Source of the DNA: Flabesymbios commensalis | Taxonomy: Eukaryota > Annelida > Polychaeta > Terebellida > Flabelligeridae | NCBI GenBank assembly: GCA_964017125.1 | Contig: OZ024914.1 | Span: 27,323,073 to 27,387,072, forward strand | Length of the DNA stretch: 64,000 nt | Direction: 5' to 3' | Shown: positions 50,201 through 57,300 of the stretch, piece by piece | Numbering within the stretch: position 1 is the first letter of the stretch | Layout of the letters: each line of letters starts with the position of its first letter | Notes under the pieces: generated by a model | What the model was told of the DNA's origin: nothing | The model's input: only the letters and a program-made list of their open reading frames with translations | Database searches by the model: none | Translations under genes and position numbers: made by a program

Positions 50201-53200
50201 ATATCTCTGAAAGTACTTGTCCGATTGTCTTCAAATTTTACACACAACACCCCTAGGGGGTCTAGTTGTGCCTTTTGGGGTATTTGAACTTTGACCTACT
50301 TCTGGTTCAGAACTATGACCTATTTAGACGTTTTGACGCGCACTTTGTTTCCGGAGCAGATCTCGAAAAGTACTGGGCCGATGACAGTCATATTGCACAT
50401 ACATGTTCTCTAAGGTCCCTAGTTGTGCCTTTTCAGGTTTTTGGACCTTGACCTTGAAGTTGACCCAGCACTTTGACCTAATTTATAACATCGGTAAATC
50501 CGACTGAAAGATTTTGCGGAATATCATGAAAACCGCTCAAGATAGCTACACCATTACTATAAAACAAATTGTGAGGTTTCAGGAGAGGATGCATCTTGAA
50601 AAATTTCACGTCGATGAAATTAAAAATGGCCGCCTATCGGCCATTATTCACCTCGACAGGCCTGATATTGCGGAATATCATGAAAACCGCTCAAGATAGC
50701 TACACCATTAATATCAAATAAATTGTAAGGTTTCAGGAGAGGATGCATCTTGAAAAATTTGAAGTTGATAAACTTCAAAATGGCCGCCTATCAGCCATTA
50801 TTCACCTCGACAGGCCTGATATTGTAGAATATCATGAAAACCGCTCAAGATATCTACACCATTACTATAAAACAAATTGTAAGGCTTCAGGAGAGGATGC
50901 ATTTTGAAAAATTCAACTCGTCCAAGTTCAAAATGGCCGCCGATCGGCCATTATTCACTTTCACATGGCCGTTATTTGGTAAACCATGCTAGATGGCTAG
51001 ACCATTACTATAAAACAAAATGTTTGATTTCAGGAGAGGATGCATCTTGAAAAATTAGACTCGATAAAATTCAAAATGGCCGCTTATCAGCCATTATTCA
51101 CTTTCACATGGCTGTTATTTGGTCAACCGTGCTAGATGGCTAGACCATTACTGTAAAACAAAATGTGAGATTTCAGATGAGGATGCATCTTGAAAAAATT
51201 TGACTTGATCAAATTTAAAATGGCCGTCTTTTCGGCCATTATTCATTTTCACATGGCTGATATTTGGTAAACCGTGCTAGATGGCTAGACCATTACCTGA
51301 TTACTATAAAACAAAGTGTGAGTTCTCGGGGGAGGATGCACCCTGAAAATTTTTTACTTACGAATTCAAAATGGCCGACAATCAGCATTATTTACCTCGA
51401 TAGGCCTGATATCAGGTAAACCGTGCTAGATAGCTAGACCATTACTATAAAACAAAGTGTGACGTTTCGAGAGAGGATGCCTTTTAAAAACTTTCGACTC
51501 AATCCAATTCAAAATGGCCGCCTATCGGCCACTATTTACTTTCACATTGCTGATATTTGGTAAACCGTGTTAGATAACTGGACCATTACTATAAAACAAA
51601 ATGTGAGATTACAAGAGAGGATGCATCTTGAAAAAAATTGACTCGATCAAATTTAAAATGGCCGCCTATCGGCCATTATTCACTTTCACATAGCCGGTTT
51701 TTGGTAACCGTACTAGATGGCTAGACCATTACTATAAAACAAAATGTGAGATTTCAGGAGAGGATGCATCTTGAAAAATTTTGACTTGATCAAATTCAAA
51801 ATGGCCTCCTATCGGCCATTATTCACTTTCACATGGGCGATATTTGGTAAACCGTGCTAGATGGCTAGACCATTACTATAGAATGAAATGTGAGATTTCA
51901 GCTGAGGATGCATCTTGGAAAATTTTGACTTATCAAATTCAAAATGGCCGCCTTTAGGCCGTTATTCACTTCACATGGCCGATATTTGGTAAACCGTGCT
52001 AGATAGCTAGCAATTACTATAGAATGAAATGTGAGATTTGAGCTGAGGATGCATCTTGAAAAATTCTGACTCGATCAAATTTAAAATAGGCCCCCTATCG
52101 GCCATTATTTACTTTCACATGCCCAATATTTTGCAAACTGTGTTAGATGTTAGTCCATTACTATAAAACAAAATTTGAGGTTTCGGGGGAGAATGCACCT
52201 CAAGTTTTTAACTAATTTATATCGAATTCAAAATGACCGTAAATCAGCTATTAGTTAACTCAATTGGCCTGATATCGGGTAAACCGTGCCAGATAGGTAG
52301 ACCATTACTGGGATACTGATTAGGATCATTAATTTCAGTGGAGGTTTGCAATCTCTGACAGACTGTCTAGTTCTTATCTTACTCTTAGACTGGGCTTCTT
52401 AGACCTAGTTGTTTTGCGTCTTGATTTTTGACCTAGACTAGGACTACATTAATAACCCTATACAAAATTGCTTAAATCAAATTCTAATTCGGAGCAGGAG
52501 CTCCTGGACTTATGTAGTCTTGTCTAATTAAGGTATACATGTATGTATATATAATATCTGTTGCAGGTTTCTCAGACAATTCCCCGCAGCCAGATGCGAT
52601 CGCAGATTGCAATTCCAGCACAAGGAATGATAGAATTCAGAGACACACTCACAGATCTTTTGGACGAATTTGGAACAGATGATTTTGGTAATCTACCAAT
52701 TACACAAATAGTTATATAATTTTTTTTTTCAATGTGTTCAGGGATGCCACTGGTCTGATTCTGAAACATTTATTTGACTTCTACAAAATCTCATTAAAAA
52801 TCAACACAAAATGGTATATAGGTCAGGGAAAACTTGCCTTGATAGTGTTGAGTGGTCTATTGGTCAAGGAAAAGAAATGATTCAGGAAAAAGTCTACGTT
52901 TTGTTGCAGTTTTTTTTGAGTGGCAACCCTTGTTCAGATTTCGTTAAACCTTCAACTACTCATGAATCGGATTTGTATAAAACGCATCATCAGAATTTTT
53001 TTTACATAAAAAACTTCAAACCATTGAGGTCAGAAGTTCTATGGCACATTTATTTGATATATACTGTAGATTTGGTAATATTCGCGAGGTTTTAATTTTC
53101 GCGAGGTGAACAAATTCGCGAATTCAAGAATCTCGAATTCTAAACTTTGTGAAAAGTCCTAATATCTGAAATTCACGAAAATTCAAAAACGTGAATATTT

Positions 53201-54006
53201 CCAGATATACAGTATTACCCTTAGATATTTTATAGTATTGGGTATTATTCATTCACTGAGGTTGGAAGTGCAGTAGCAATTCACAGCTTCTGATGAATAA
53301 AAATTGAATTTTACTGGGTTGGTATATTCTTGTATTTTATTACATTACACTAATGGTTTCAAACCTTATTTACAGTGGTTTTCAATTATATCATGAAATA
53401 CAATTTTTCATGTAGATAAATAATACTCATTTTTCTGTTGGTTTATTTCACTATGGAAGGTACATTTTTTGCTATTGTTTTTAGATGGTCGGGGAGACTT
53501 GCCGGAACCACGCTCTATGAGAGTCGAGAATAAAACTTTTTACTTTGATGTGGGTCAGAACGCTCGGGGAGTTTTCATGCGTATATCAGAGGCAAGTCCA
53601 TAATAAAAATTAAGGATAAGTCAATTTTTTTATGTAACCTGATTTTTTTATAGTTGATAATATATAATTACTAGTGTCCTTGTAATGACTCGCCAAAGTA
53701 TAAATGATGTGGCTGCTTTCGGCTGTCTACCTATATCGTGGTGACTGCTCCAACATTGATTCCGGGTCTGTATCTAGTGAGATAGCTCAATTACTTATAA
53801 CATATCTAGCGCCATCGTTAATAATTTTGTTTCTATGATATACTTAAGATGTATGCTTTGCATAGTCACAGCAATCTGTTGTGTAATTTCAGGTTAGGTC
53901 AAATTTCCGTACTGCCATCCACATTCCAGAGCGATCGTGGGCCAGATTTCGAGACATGATTGGAGATTTTATAGACAAAGTGGACAATAAAGAAGCAGGC
54001 AATTAA
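26192..54006 (+). CDS. PURA: Pur-alpha-like protein (three PUR repeats), 7 coding exons, 240 aa
   Basis: Joining 26192-26243, 38203-38309, 38924-39026, 48387-48505, 52567-52687, 53485-53591 and 53893-54006 gives 723 nt in one open frame. The product is 240 residues with a short acidic N-terminus ([12 protein letters not shown]) and three PUR repeats. Repeat I is about residues 55-88 with RFYIDVKQN and GRFIKI, then AEFRDYL. Repeat II has [14 protein letters not shown] and IEFRDTL. Repeat III has [14 protein letters not shown] and ARFRDMI. PUR proteins bind purine-rich single-stranded DNA and RNA and act in transcription and mRNA transport. Repeats I and II fold together for binding, and repeat III dimerises. 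It is shorter than vertebrate PURA (about 320 aa) because the Gly-rich N-terminus and Gln/Glu-rich C-terminus are missing. Human PURA has an uninterrupted coding region; here it has six introns. All splice borders are GT-AG except the last (GC-AG). Seen: frame, motifs and splice sites. Known: family roles. Inferred: expression and the 5' UTR. Confidence 0.96.
26244..27880. other. Start of Pur intron 1
   Basis: Mostly unassigned sequence. About 75 nt after the exon 1 donor match the DNA after 28391. A CpG-bearing patch near 26570-26600 has an ATG (aaccaaaATGGCGC) leading only a 20-codon frame. Confidence 0.4.
27890..28032 (-). repeat. Second tRNA-derived SINE family (S2) fragment
   Basis: On the minus strand gttgactcattggctagatt (A-box-like) is followed after about 35 nt by ggtggttcgatccccggg (a good B box). 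This tRNA-like spacing is clear. The body beyond is short and no target duplication was found. Confidence 0.6.
28293..28391 (+). CDS. Duplicate of Pur exon 1, start codon lost; possible in-frame cassette exon
   Basis: This block matches 26142-26243 closely. The ATG is ATT here, and one G is missing in the upstream part, which keeps the whole block open. It is bounded by ttgcctattcAG and GTTAGC. It is 99 nt long, phase 1 on both sides and free of stops. Spliced between exons 1 and 2 it would add about 33 residues ([16 protein letters not shown], then [17 protein letters not shown]). There are about four differences in the coding-like part and four in the former leader part. Flanking DNA is more diverged upstream, while about 75 nt downstream are still alignable. 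It may instead be a dead copy, or part of an alternative 5' UTR. Whether it is used cannot be seen from the sequence. Confidence 0.55.
28392..29930. other. Intron 1, unassigned
   Basis: About 80 nt after 28391 match the start of intron 1. The rest shows no recognised repeat or exon. Confidence 0.4.
29932..31225 (+). mobile_element. Module-array element H2, copy interrupted by a ~0.7-kb insert
   Basis: Starts gatgctttttATCCCCCGCCC with hairpin partner GGGGCGGAGGAT. It has two to three ~150-bp modules (cggatgatatctcacaaagc, cacacacatccctcaggggg, gttatgacctttgacctt) and ends gaggatatcgttagcttcag then cgctctt. DNA at about 30360-31066 splits one module between ggattgtttt and atattgccaca. Confidence 0.75.
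31301..31367 (+). repeat. 3' tail of the L2-type LINE
   Basis: attatgacacatgatcatg, ggcgctatag and gaagttttattgac match the 3' end of the LINE at 22190, read in its own direction. It is a 5'-truncated insertion. Confidence 0.7.
31368..31853. other. Intron 1, unassigned
   Basis: Contains accttacttttaaaaaata in two adjacent copies near 31410-31450. No gene is seen. Confidence 0.4.
31854..32401 (+). mobile_element. TTAA-flanked DNA element, family B copy 1
   Basis: Left end ttaaagagaccccttgggat and right end gatgtcatccgaaggagctgctttaa are inverted (about 20 bp, imperfect). It is 548 bp. Copies are at 36133-36677 and 55659-56011. The inside includes an acccaacgttgggccgatgc piece of the GTTGGGCCAAC kind. 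A ~73-aa frame recurs but varies between copies, so it is not a gene. Confidence 0.8.
32555..34600 (+). mobile_element. Another module-array element, split by the foldback at 32814-34213
   Basis: ctttttatccccgcccaacc at 32555 and modules with gtctgcatttccgtttttta on the left continue on the right with ggaacagatctctgaaaccc, tatgactttgacctac and agatagctagaccac, then caaattcaaaatggatgact. Poly-G/poly-C tracts at 34410-34520 are a further disturbance. Confidence 0.6.
32814..34213. mobile_element. Foldback element with inverted minisatellite arms
   Basis: The left arm 32820-33130 is about 12 units of agacgtttcgccccctatgtg (22-25 bp). The right arm 33625-34213 is about 16 inverted units of gggtgcgaaacgtctttc plus spacer (about 31-35 bp). 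The middle ~0.5 kb is unique. The layout is like the foldback TU elements known from sea urchin. Frames here are repeat translations. Confidence 0.8.
34606..36038. mobile_element. PIF/Harbinger-like non-autonomous element
   Basis: Inverted ends GGCCACACAAATTTATTTA, then TTGTTTTACCGATT with one change between arms, about 34 bp in all, flanked by TTA at 34603-34605 and 36039-36041. TTA target duplications and GG-starting ends fit PIF/Harbinger. It is 1.43 kb with no transposase frame, and it hosts a hAT-like element at 35029. Confidence 0.7.
35029..35254. mobile_element. hAT-like MITE with 8-bp target duplication
   Basis: CAGGCCTTCAGATTTG at the left and its inverse at 35241-35256 are perfect over 16 bp. 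TGTTTCTC flanks it at 35021-35028 and 35255-35262; the last two bases of the right end overlap the duplication. Inside, gtgagtgatcactcac-type words give extra small stems. Confidence 0.85.
36133..36677 (+). mobile_element. TTAA-flanked DNA element, family B copy 2
   Basis: Ends ttaaagggaccccttgggat and atcccaaggggctgctttaa give a clearer inverted pair than copy 1. It is 545 bp and about 90% like copy 1. TTAA is at both ends. Confidence 0.85.
36678..37282. other. Intron 1, unassigned
   Basis: No recognised repeat or exon. Confidence 0.4.
37288..38153. mobile_element. 866-bp DNA element with >100-bp inverted ends, next to exon 2
   Basis: CAGGTAGGAGAGC starts an inverted end that matches the right end ...GCTCTCCTACCTG at about 90% over 70 bp and more weakly for 40 bp more (gggcgccct). 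GTTAT flanks both sides (37283-37287, 38154-38158). It has no coding frame. Superfamily is not assigned; the 5-bp duplication is unusual for hAT. Confidence 0.85.
38203..38309 (+). CDS. PURA: Pur gene exon 2: first half of PUR repeat I
   Basis: Acceptor accttcAG at 38201-38202 and donor GTGAGT at 38310. It encodes (V)[18 protein letters not shown] and [17 protein letters not shown], which aligns with vertebrate [24 protein letters not shown]. It enters in phase 1 (two bases complete the split Val codon) and leaves in phase 0. Only 49 bp of intron separate it from an 866-bp DNA element upstream. Confidence 0.96.
38324..38535 (+). repeat. Dispersed repeat, pair with 48629-48775
   Basis: Shares gccattccgatgaacttgca, ggaatggcagtttt and the order of words with the block in intron 4. 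It begins cagggctcgaaatag, hAT-like, but the other end is not found. Confidence 0.5.
38924..39026 (+). CDS. PURA: Pur gene exon 3: second half of PUR repeat I
   Basis: Acceptor atttatttAG and donor GTGAGT at 39027. It encodes [20 protein letters not shown] then [14 protein letters not shown] and a split Gly. This aligns with vertebrate [20 protein letters not shown]. It carries the fourth strand and the helix of repeat I. It enters in phase 0 and leaves in phase 1. Confidence 0.96.
39027..40367. other. Start of Pur intron 3
   Basis: Holds a C-run with ggatacgccactgtgg at 39075-39112 (a fragment of a CAGGGGCGGATC-type element) and a GTTGGGCCAAC-type piece at 39475-39535. Otherwise unassigned. 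Confidence 0.45.
40368..41926 (+). repeat. Array of ~165-bp modules with TCATGGCGGCCATCTTTAATC, interrupted
   Basis: Units contain caccctgata, actgcatagtagtattaat, cctgcatcaatttttcagaa and gggtcatggcggccatcttt. About three lie before and three after the insertion at 40803-41539. Confidence 0.85.
40803..41539. mobile_element. hAT-like element inserted in the module array
   Basis: AGGGCCAATGATTTT at the left and aaaataattggccct at the right are inverted. Flanks atatttgt and atattcgg match at six of eight positions, as an aged 8-bp duplication. Comparison with intact units shows the insertion is otherwise exact. A gttgggccaacgttggc piece is inside at about 41202. Confidence 0.7.
41927..43146. 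other. Intron 3, unassigned
   Basis: AT-rich. No gene or clear repeat. Confidence 0.4.
43301..43867 (+). mobile_element. Module-array element H4 inside H3
   Basis: AGCTCATC-loop-GATGAGCT hairpin at the left, three modules of ~165 bp (cacaattcacaagaaatgct, ctcaattcttatc, gatttcaattttgttt, gagcttgtgcctgtgcat), inverted GATGAGCT at about 43838, then a 21-nt tail with GTGTtattgACAC. It sits in the T run of the host copy, which reads gattttttaaagatgc when empty (24505-24520). Confidence 0.8.
45950..47107 (+). mobile_element. Module-array element H2, long copy with repeated DR1 sites
   Basis: Hairpin ATCCCCCGC acgaagta GGGGCGGGGGAT after a T run, then about six modules of 150-170 bp (cggacgatatctcgcgaagc, tcatactgcacacacac, cagggggtgtagatgtgcct, gggttatgacctttgacct). 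The right end is ggcgggggat plus a 23-nt tail ending cgctcttgt. A 58-bp unit is duplicated at 46620-46735. Confidence 0.85.
47163..47212 (+). repeat. 23-bp tandem pair
   Basis: tgaatggactggatatcagg followed by tgg occurs twice in a row. Confidence 0.8.
48387..48505 (+). CDS. PURA: Pur gene exon 4: linker and first half of PUR repeat II
   Basis: Acceptor ggatttcAG at 48385-48386 and donor GTAAGT at 48506. It encodes a short Pro/Glu linker ([12 protein letters not shown]), then [20 protein letters not shown] and ERGRFLR. This matches vertebrate [20 protein letters not shown]. Intron 3 before it is 9.36 kb and almost entirely repeats. Confidence 0.96.
48629..48775 (+). repeat. Dispersed repeat, pair with 38324-38535
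   Basis: attctgatgaactgaaaaat and ggaatggcagtttttgcagt match the intron 2 block. Confidence 0.5.
48776..49559. other. Intron 4, mostly unassigned
   Basis: A stray module with attcaaaatggctgacttgc lies at 48785-48900. (TA)-rich DNA follows near 49060-49090. Confidence 0.4.
49560..49820 (-). repeat. 5S rRNA-derived SINE (SINE3 type)
   Basis: On the minus strand 49818-49703 follows 5S rRNA: gatcactgaagttaagcaat (A box), then ttggatgggggaccgcctgg (C box) and gactgccaggtgccgta. About 140 bp of unrelated body follow (ggttctctgagcc mirrored, gtaaaagaaccacaatggac). Changes from 5S and the attached body argue against a working 5S gene. Confidence 0.8.
49945..52527 (+). mobile_element. Module-array element H1, copy 2 (longer)
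   Basis: The T run and hairpin AGCTCCCGCCGTC accgtagct GACGGAGGGAGCT are well kept. The body matches 16808-18672 almost base for base but has about 12.5 modules. The additional block is about 50970-51697. The right end is agcaggagct plus the 20-nt tail ending tagtcttg, about 40 bp before exon 5. Confidence 0.85.
52567..52687 (+). CDS. PURA: Pur gene exon 5: second half of PUR repeat II
   Basis: Acceptor tctgttgcAG and donor GTAATC at 52688. It encodes [35 protein letters not shown] and an acidic end (GTDDF). It is homologous to vertebrate [20 protein letters not shown]. It enters in phase 0 and leaves in phase 1. A large module-array repeat ends about 40 bp before the acceptor. Confidence 0.96.
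53062..53214. mobile_element. 153-bp MITE in Pur intron 5
   Basis: tactgtagatttggtaatat at the left and the inverse of tatttccagatatacagta at the right form ~39-bp inverted ends with ttcgcga words inside. A piece of a similar element may be at 16405-16460. Confidence 0.75.
53485..53591 (+). CDS. PURA: Pur gene exon 6: first half of PUR repeat III; GC donor follows
   Basis: Acceptor tgtttttAG at 53483-53484. It encodes [18 protein letters not shown], then [18 protein letters not shown]. This aligns with vertebrate [20 protein letters not shown]. The exon ends GAG followed by GCAAGT at 53592. This is the usual strong form of the minor GC donor, and no nearby GT keeps the frame and homology. 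Confidence 0.95.
53893..54006 (+). CDS. PURA: Pur gene exon 7: end of PUR repeat III and stop
   Basis: Acceptor gtaatttcAG at 53891-53892. It encodes [37 protein letters not shown] and stop TAA at 54004-54006. This matches vertebrate [20 protein letters not shown]. The protein ends soon after the repeat III helix, so the Gln/Glu-rich tail of vertebrate PURA is absent. Confidence 0.95.
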   Translation, partial: VRSNFRTAIHIPERSWARFRDMIGDFIDKVDNKEAGN

Positions 54007-57000
54007 GCTATAGGTAATGTGGTGGGCGAGGGAATGTGCTCCGTGATGTCTGCAGTTGACAGTCGTGACCTGATTTTGCATTAAGGTCACAATGTTAACT
54101 TGGTGATGTCATAGGCAACAAAATTTGGAAGTACTCGTCAGTGGCCTGCAAGAAAAAAAAAAGAAATGAAAAGTTGACAAAGAAAAATTGGATTTGGAAT
54201 GTTCATGATTAAAGTAACTTATACATTAAGCTGTAAAGTTTGCGAGCGTAAAGGAATTGACTATTGTAAATAGTATAATTGGGGTTTGCGGTTTGTCCTG
54301 TACTGTAGCGCACGTAAAGAGACATCATCACTGGTTTTGATGTTAATTATAGCTCTGATAATGATCCGGTATGGTAGGCATCTATCTATCCAGGTGGCTG
54401 GGATCCGATATAAAGGACAGAAACAGATTGAGCTCTTTGAGCTAGTGCTTAGGTCGGTGAACGACTTCAATCGCAGAATGCTAAGTTTGAATATGGCGTG
54501 ATTCGACTGACAGGCAGCTAGGAGAAATTATTGACCATTTCTTCTGCTGGCGAAACTCGAATGCTCTCCATTCTTACTCTAAGGCCTGGTACTTTGTACA
54601 GAACAATGACATGGCATAGATACCTAAATCTAGACAGCTAGGTTTTTATGCAGGAGAGTTCAGCACACTCCACCAAGTGGGGAGCAGGGTTAGAGGTCAA
54701 GGTGACCCAGGCCAATGATTACAATATCAGGATGGAAGAGAAGCTCCAGATAGAAAATTTTCAAATGAAATGGCCTAAATACAGTGAGCTGTGTTTCGTC
54801 ATTAAAATAGCGCCCACAATGGACGGTGCTGATACTACCCGGTGCTATTGTTCTATCTAAAGTTACGGGTGAACAGTGAGCTTATTTTGTTTTATTGATG
54901 GAAAAAGACGTCCTGCAAATGAACTGTCATATCATAGGCACATTTCCTTTCCCATTTTGGAGTATAAATCTCCTGGTATCAATAATGGATTTAATCCACC
55001 TTTTACCATCATCCAGTAATGGGCCGTCGACGGCCCTTCATGAGCCGAGCATCATGGAGAATGTTTTTAATTTTTTAAAGCAATCTTTAGAAGAATAAAG
55101 CGTATTGTTTAATATACAAATGTTCTTGTAATATTATTGTTGGGTATAGAAAAACTTGATGGATAAATACTTTTCCATTAATTAGGTTTGACAATGTGTA
55201 AATGAAGGTCAAGGTTTATAAGTAGCGTACACTGTTGCATTGATAGCCAACATCGGCTAGTGTGGTGGCCATTCTAATATTCAAATGCTGCTGTGCCTGT
55301 TGTTTTAGAACAAGATTTCTTTGATACAACCCTATCAGCATCAGGTCAGCTAACTATTTCAGACAAAATCAATATCTCCAGTTGTATTATCAATTTGAGA
55401 TGCCAACATATATGGTGCAACATCTCCTACTTGTCTAGTTCCTTTTGCCACACATTTTATTTGAAAAAATGAATTAAATGGATTTGTTACTGATTGAACA
55501 GTGAGGTTTTTGGTCAATTCTAAATGAAATTACTGTACTTCATCTTTAAACATGCTTTAACATGTTAAAAGTTCCTGAGCTATGTAAATTTAATCATGAA
55601 ATGTTTATATACGAAGGATTTGTGCAGAAACTATGCAGAGTCGTTTTGAAATTAAATGTTTTAAAGCACTTTACATCATATTCCCACGTATCAGACGGTG
55701 AGATCAGAGCATTCGCTGCTAATTGGTGTCTTATCGTCAGGACACGGGAGGACACACCTCCAGCACTGATTGTCTACCCAACGCTGGGCCGATGCCATCA
55801 GCATGTGGCCCAATGCTGTGAAAACATTCAATCGTCCTTCAGGTATACAAATAGTTTGTTTGGGTTACTTCTGGTTTCATAGAAATGTTGATTAAAAATA
55901 TTTGTAAAAATATGAAAATTCTGAAAAAAATAAAAACATGATCCGTGGGATACACTACTTCAGTACGGGATTAAAAACAAAACTTGATGTCATCCCAAGG
56001 GGCTGCTTTAACAGAATTATATCCTATTACTAAGATAATAATAGCAGTGCACATACCAGCCCTGGCTTTACTGTGATTTTCCAAAATATGTAAGCAGTAA
56101 CATATTCTTTTAACATGCATTACACTGGCTGTCTGAAGAAGCAGTTGTTTCCTAACAGTGTTTTATTTTATATTACCATACTTGTGTTCCTTTTCAGCAC
56201 AATAACTGATTTGCAATGAAAATATGATAAACAGTGGCTCATTTTATTTTCTTTCAATTTTTATTTTTTGCTCTCGGAAACAGATAGCAAAGATCTTCAT
56301 CATTTTGTTTCTTTACTTATTATCACTGTCATTATATTAACAAATTCAAATTAAATTAGGCCTAACTAAACTAAACTGGTAGTCCAAAACTAATGAGAAA
56401 ATTACTTGAGCTCATATTGTCAAAGATTTTATGAATTTGAAAATTCTTGAATTAATTTGTAATTTTTCTTATAAAAAATGGTCTATTATTGAATAGCATT
56501 TATCGTAGAATATTAGTTGAGATAAAATGTCCATTCTGCGTCTGTACTTTTCTAGGGCCTCCTCCATCACAAACGCTGGATCGATTAACTTGGAAATGAT
56601 AACTCTATTACTAACGACTACTTTGATGCAGTTAAGAACTGTATTTATTAGAGACCAAGACTACCCATTATCTGTTTTTTATAAATAATTCGATAATTAA
56701 TTTTTAACACAATTGAAGTGCCCTTGCTACACAATATCGATACGTGTAGTTTTAAAATTATACTTATGTCTACCCTGTGGTCATTTTTGTATTTTTATAT
56801 CTAGTTTTTTCTCCAAACCCTCTTCAAAACATTACTATTATTTTTTTTAAATGATTAAGACCATGACATGAATTCATGTGGGTTGGCCTATTGTTACTTA
56901 CTGAATGTTATTTCTCAAAGAAAAGATCGTTTCAAGATCACCCCCTAGCTAGAAACATCACTATGTATCTTTAACATTCAAGTGTATGGAGGCTACTTGA

Positions 57001-57300
57001 ACCTTGAACTCGCTTTGCATGTTGTCGCATTCTTGTGCGCTGTTATTTACACTGCGCTAATGCACTAATGCATAGACAAGAAAGTCAATGGAACATTAAG
57101 GTGTTGGGCTAACAGCAGCTATTAATGTTGAACACGTTGAATTTCTGTTAAATTTTTAAAACGACCCAAATAAGATATTTTTTCAATAATTGTTATCTTG
57201 TATTGCCCTCTTGTTATAGCACAGTTGTATTATCTCGTTTCCACTAAATTCCTCTTGTAAATTGCTTCTGTAATTTCTTTACTTATTGTAAATAAAATGA
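54007..57300 (+). other. PURA: Probable 3' UTR of the Pur gene (end uncertain)
   Basis: No further coding homology is visible after the TAA. The sequence is AT-rich and mostly low in recognisable repeats, except one element at about 55659-56011. AATAAA hexamers lie at 55094-55099, 57291-57296 and 58117-58122. Any of these could end the transcript. The choice of about 57.3 kb is a guess. Short ATG-started frames here look like chance. Confidence 0.4.
55659..56011 (+). mobile_element. Family B copy 3, internally shortened, in the 3' UTR region
   Basis: The right ~350 bp match 31854-32401 to the final ggggctgctttaa. The left part is joined at a gcac word present twice in the full copies, suggesting a short-repeat deletion. 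Confidence 0.75.

Noticed and set aside
52811-53095. 94-aa frame in Pur intron 5
   Set aside because: It overlaps a MITE, shows no relation to PUR proteins, and the neighbouring exons join perfectly without it.
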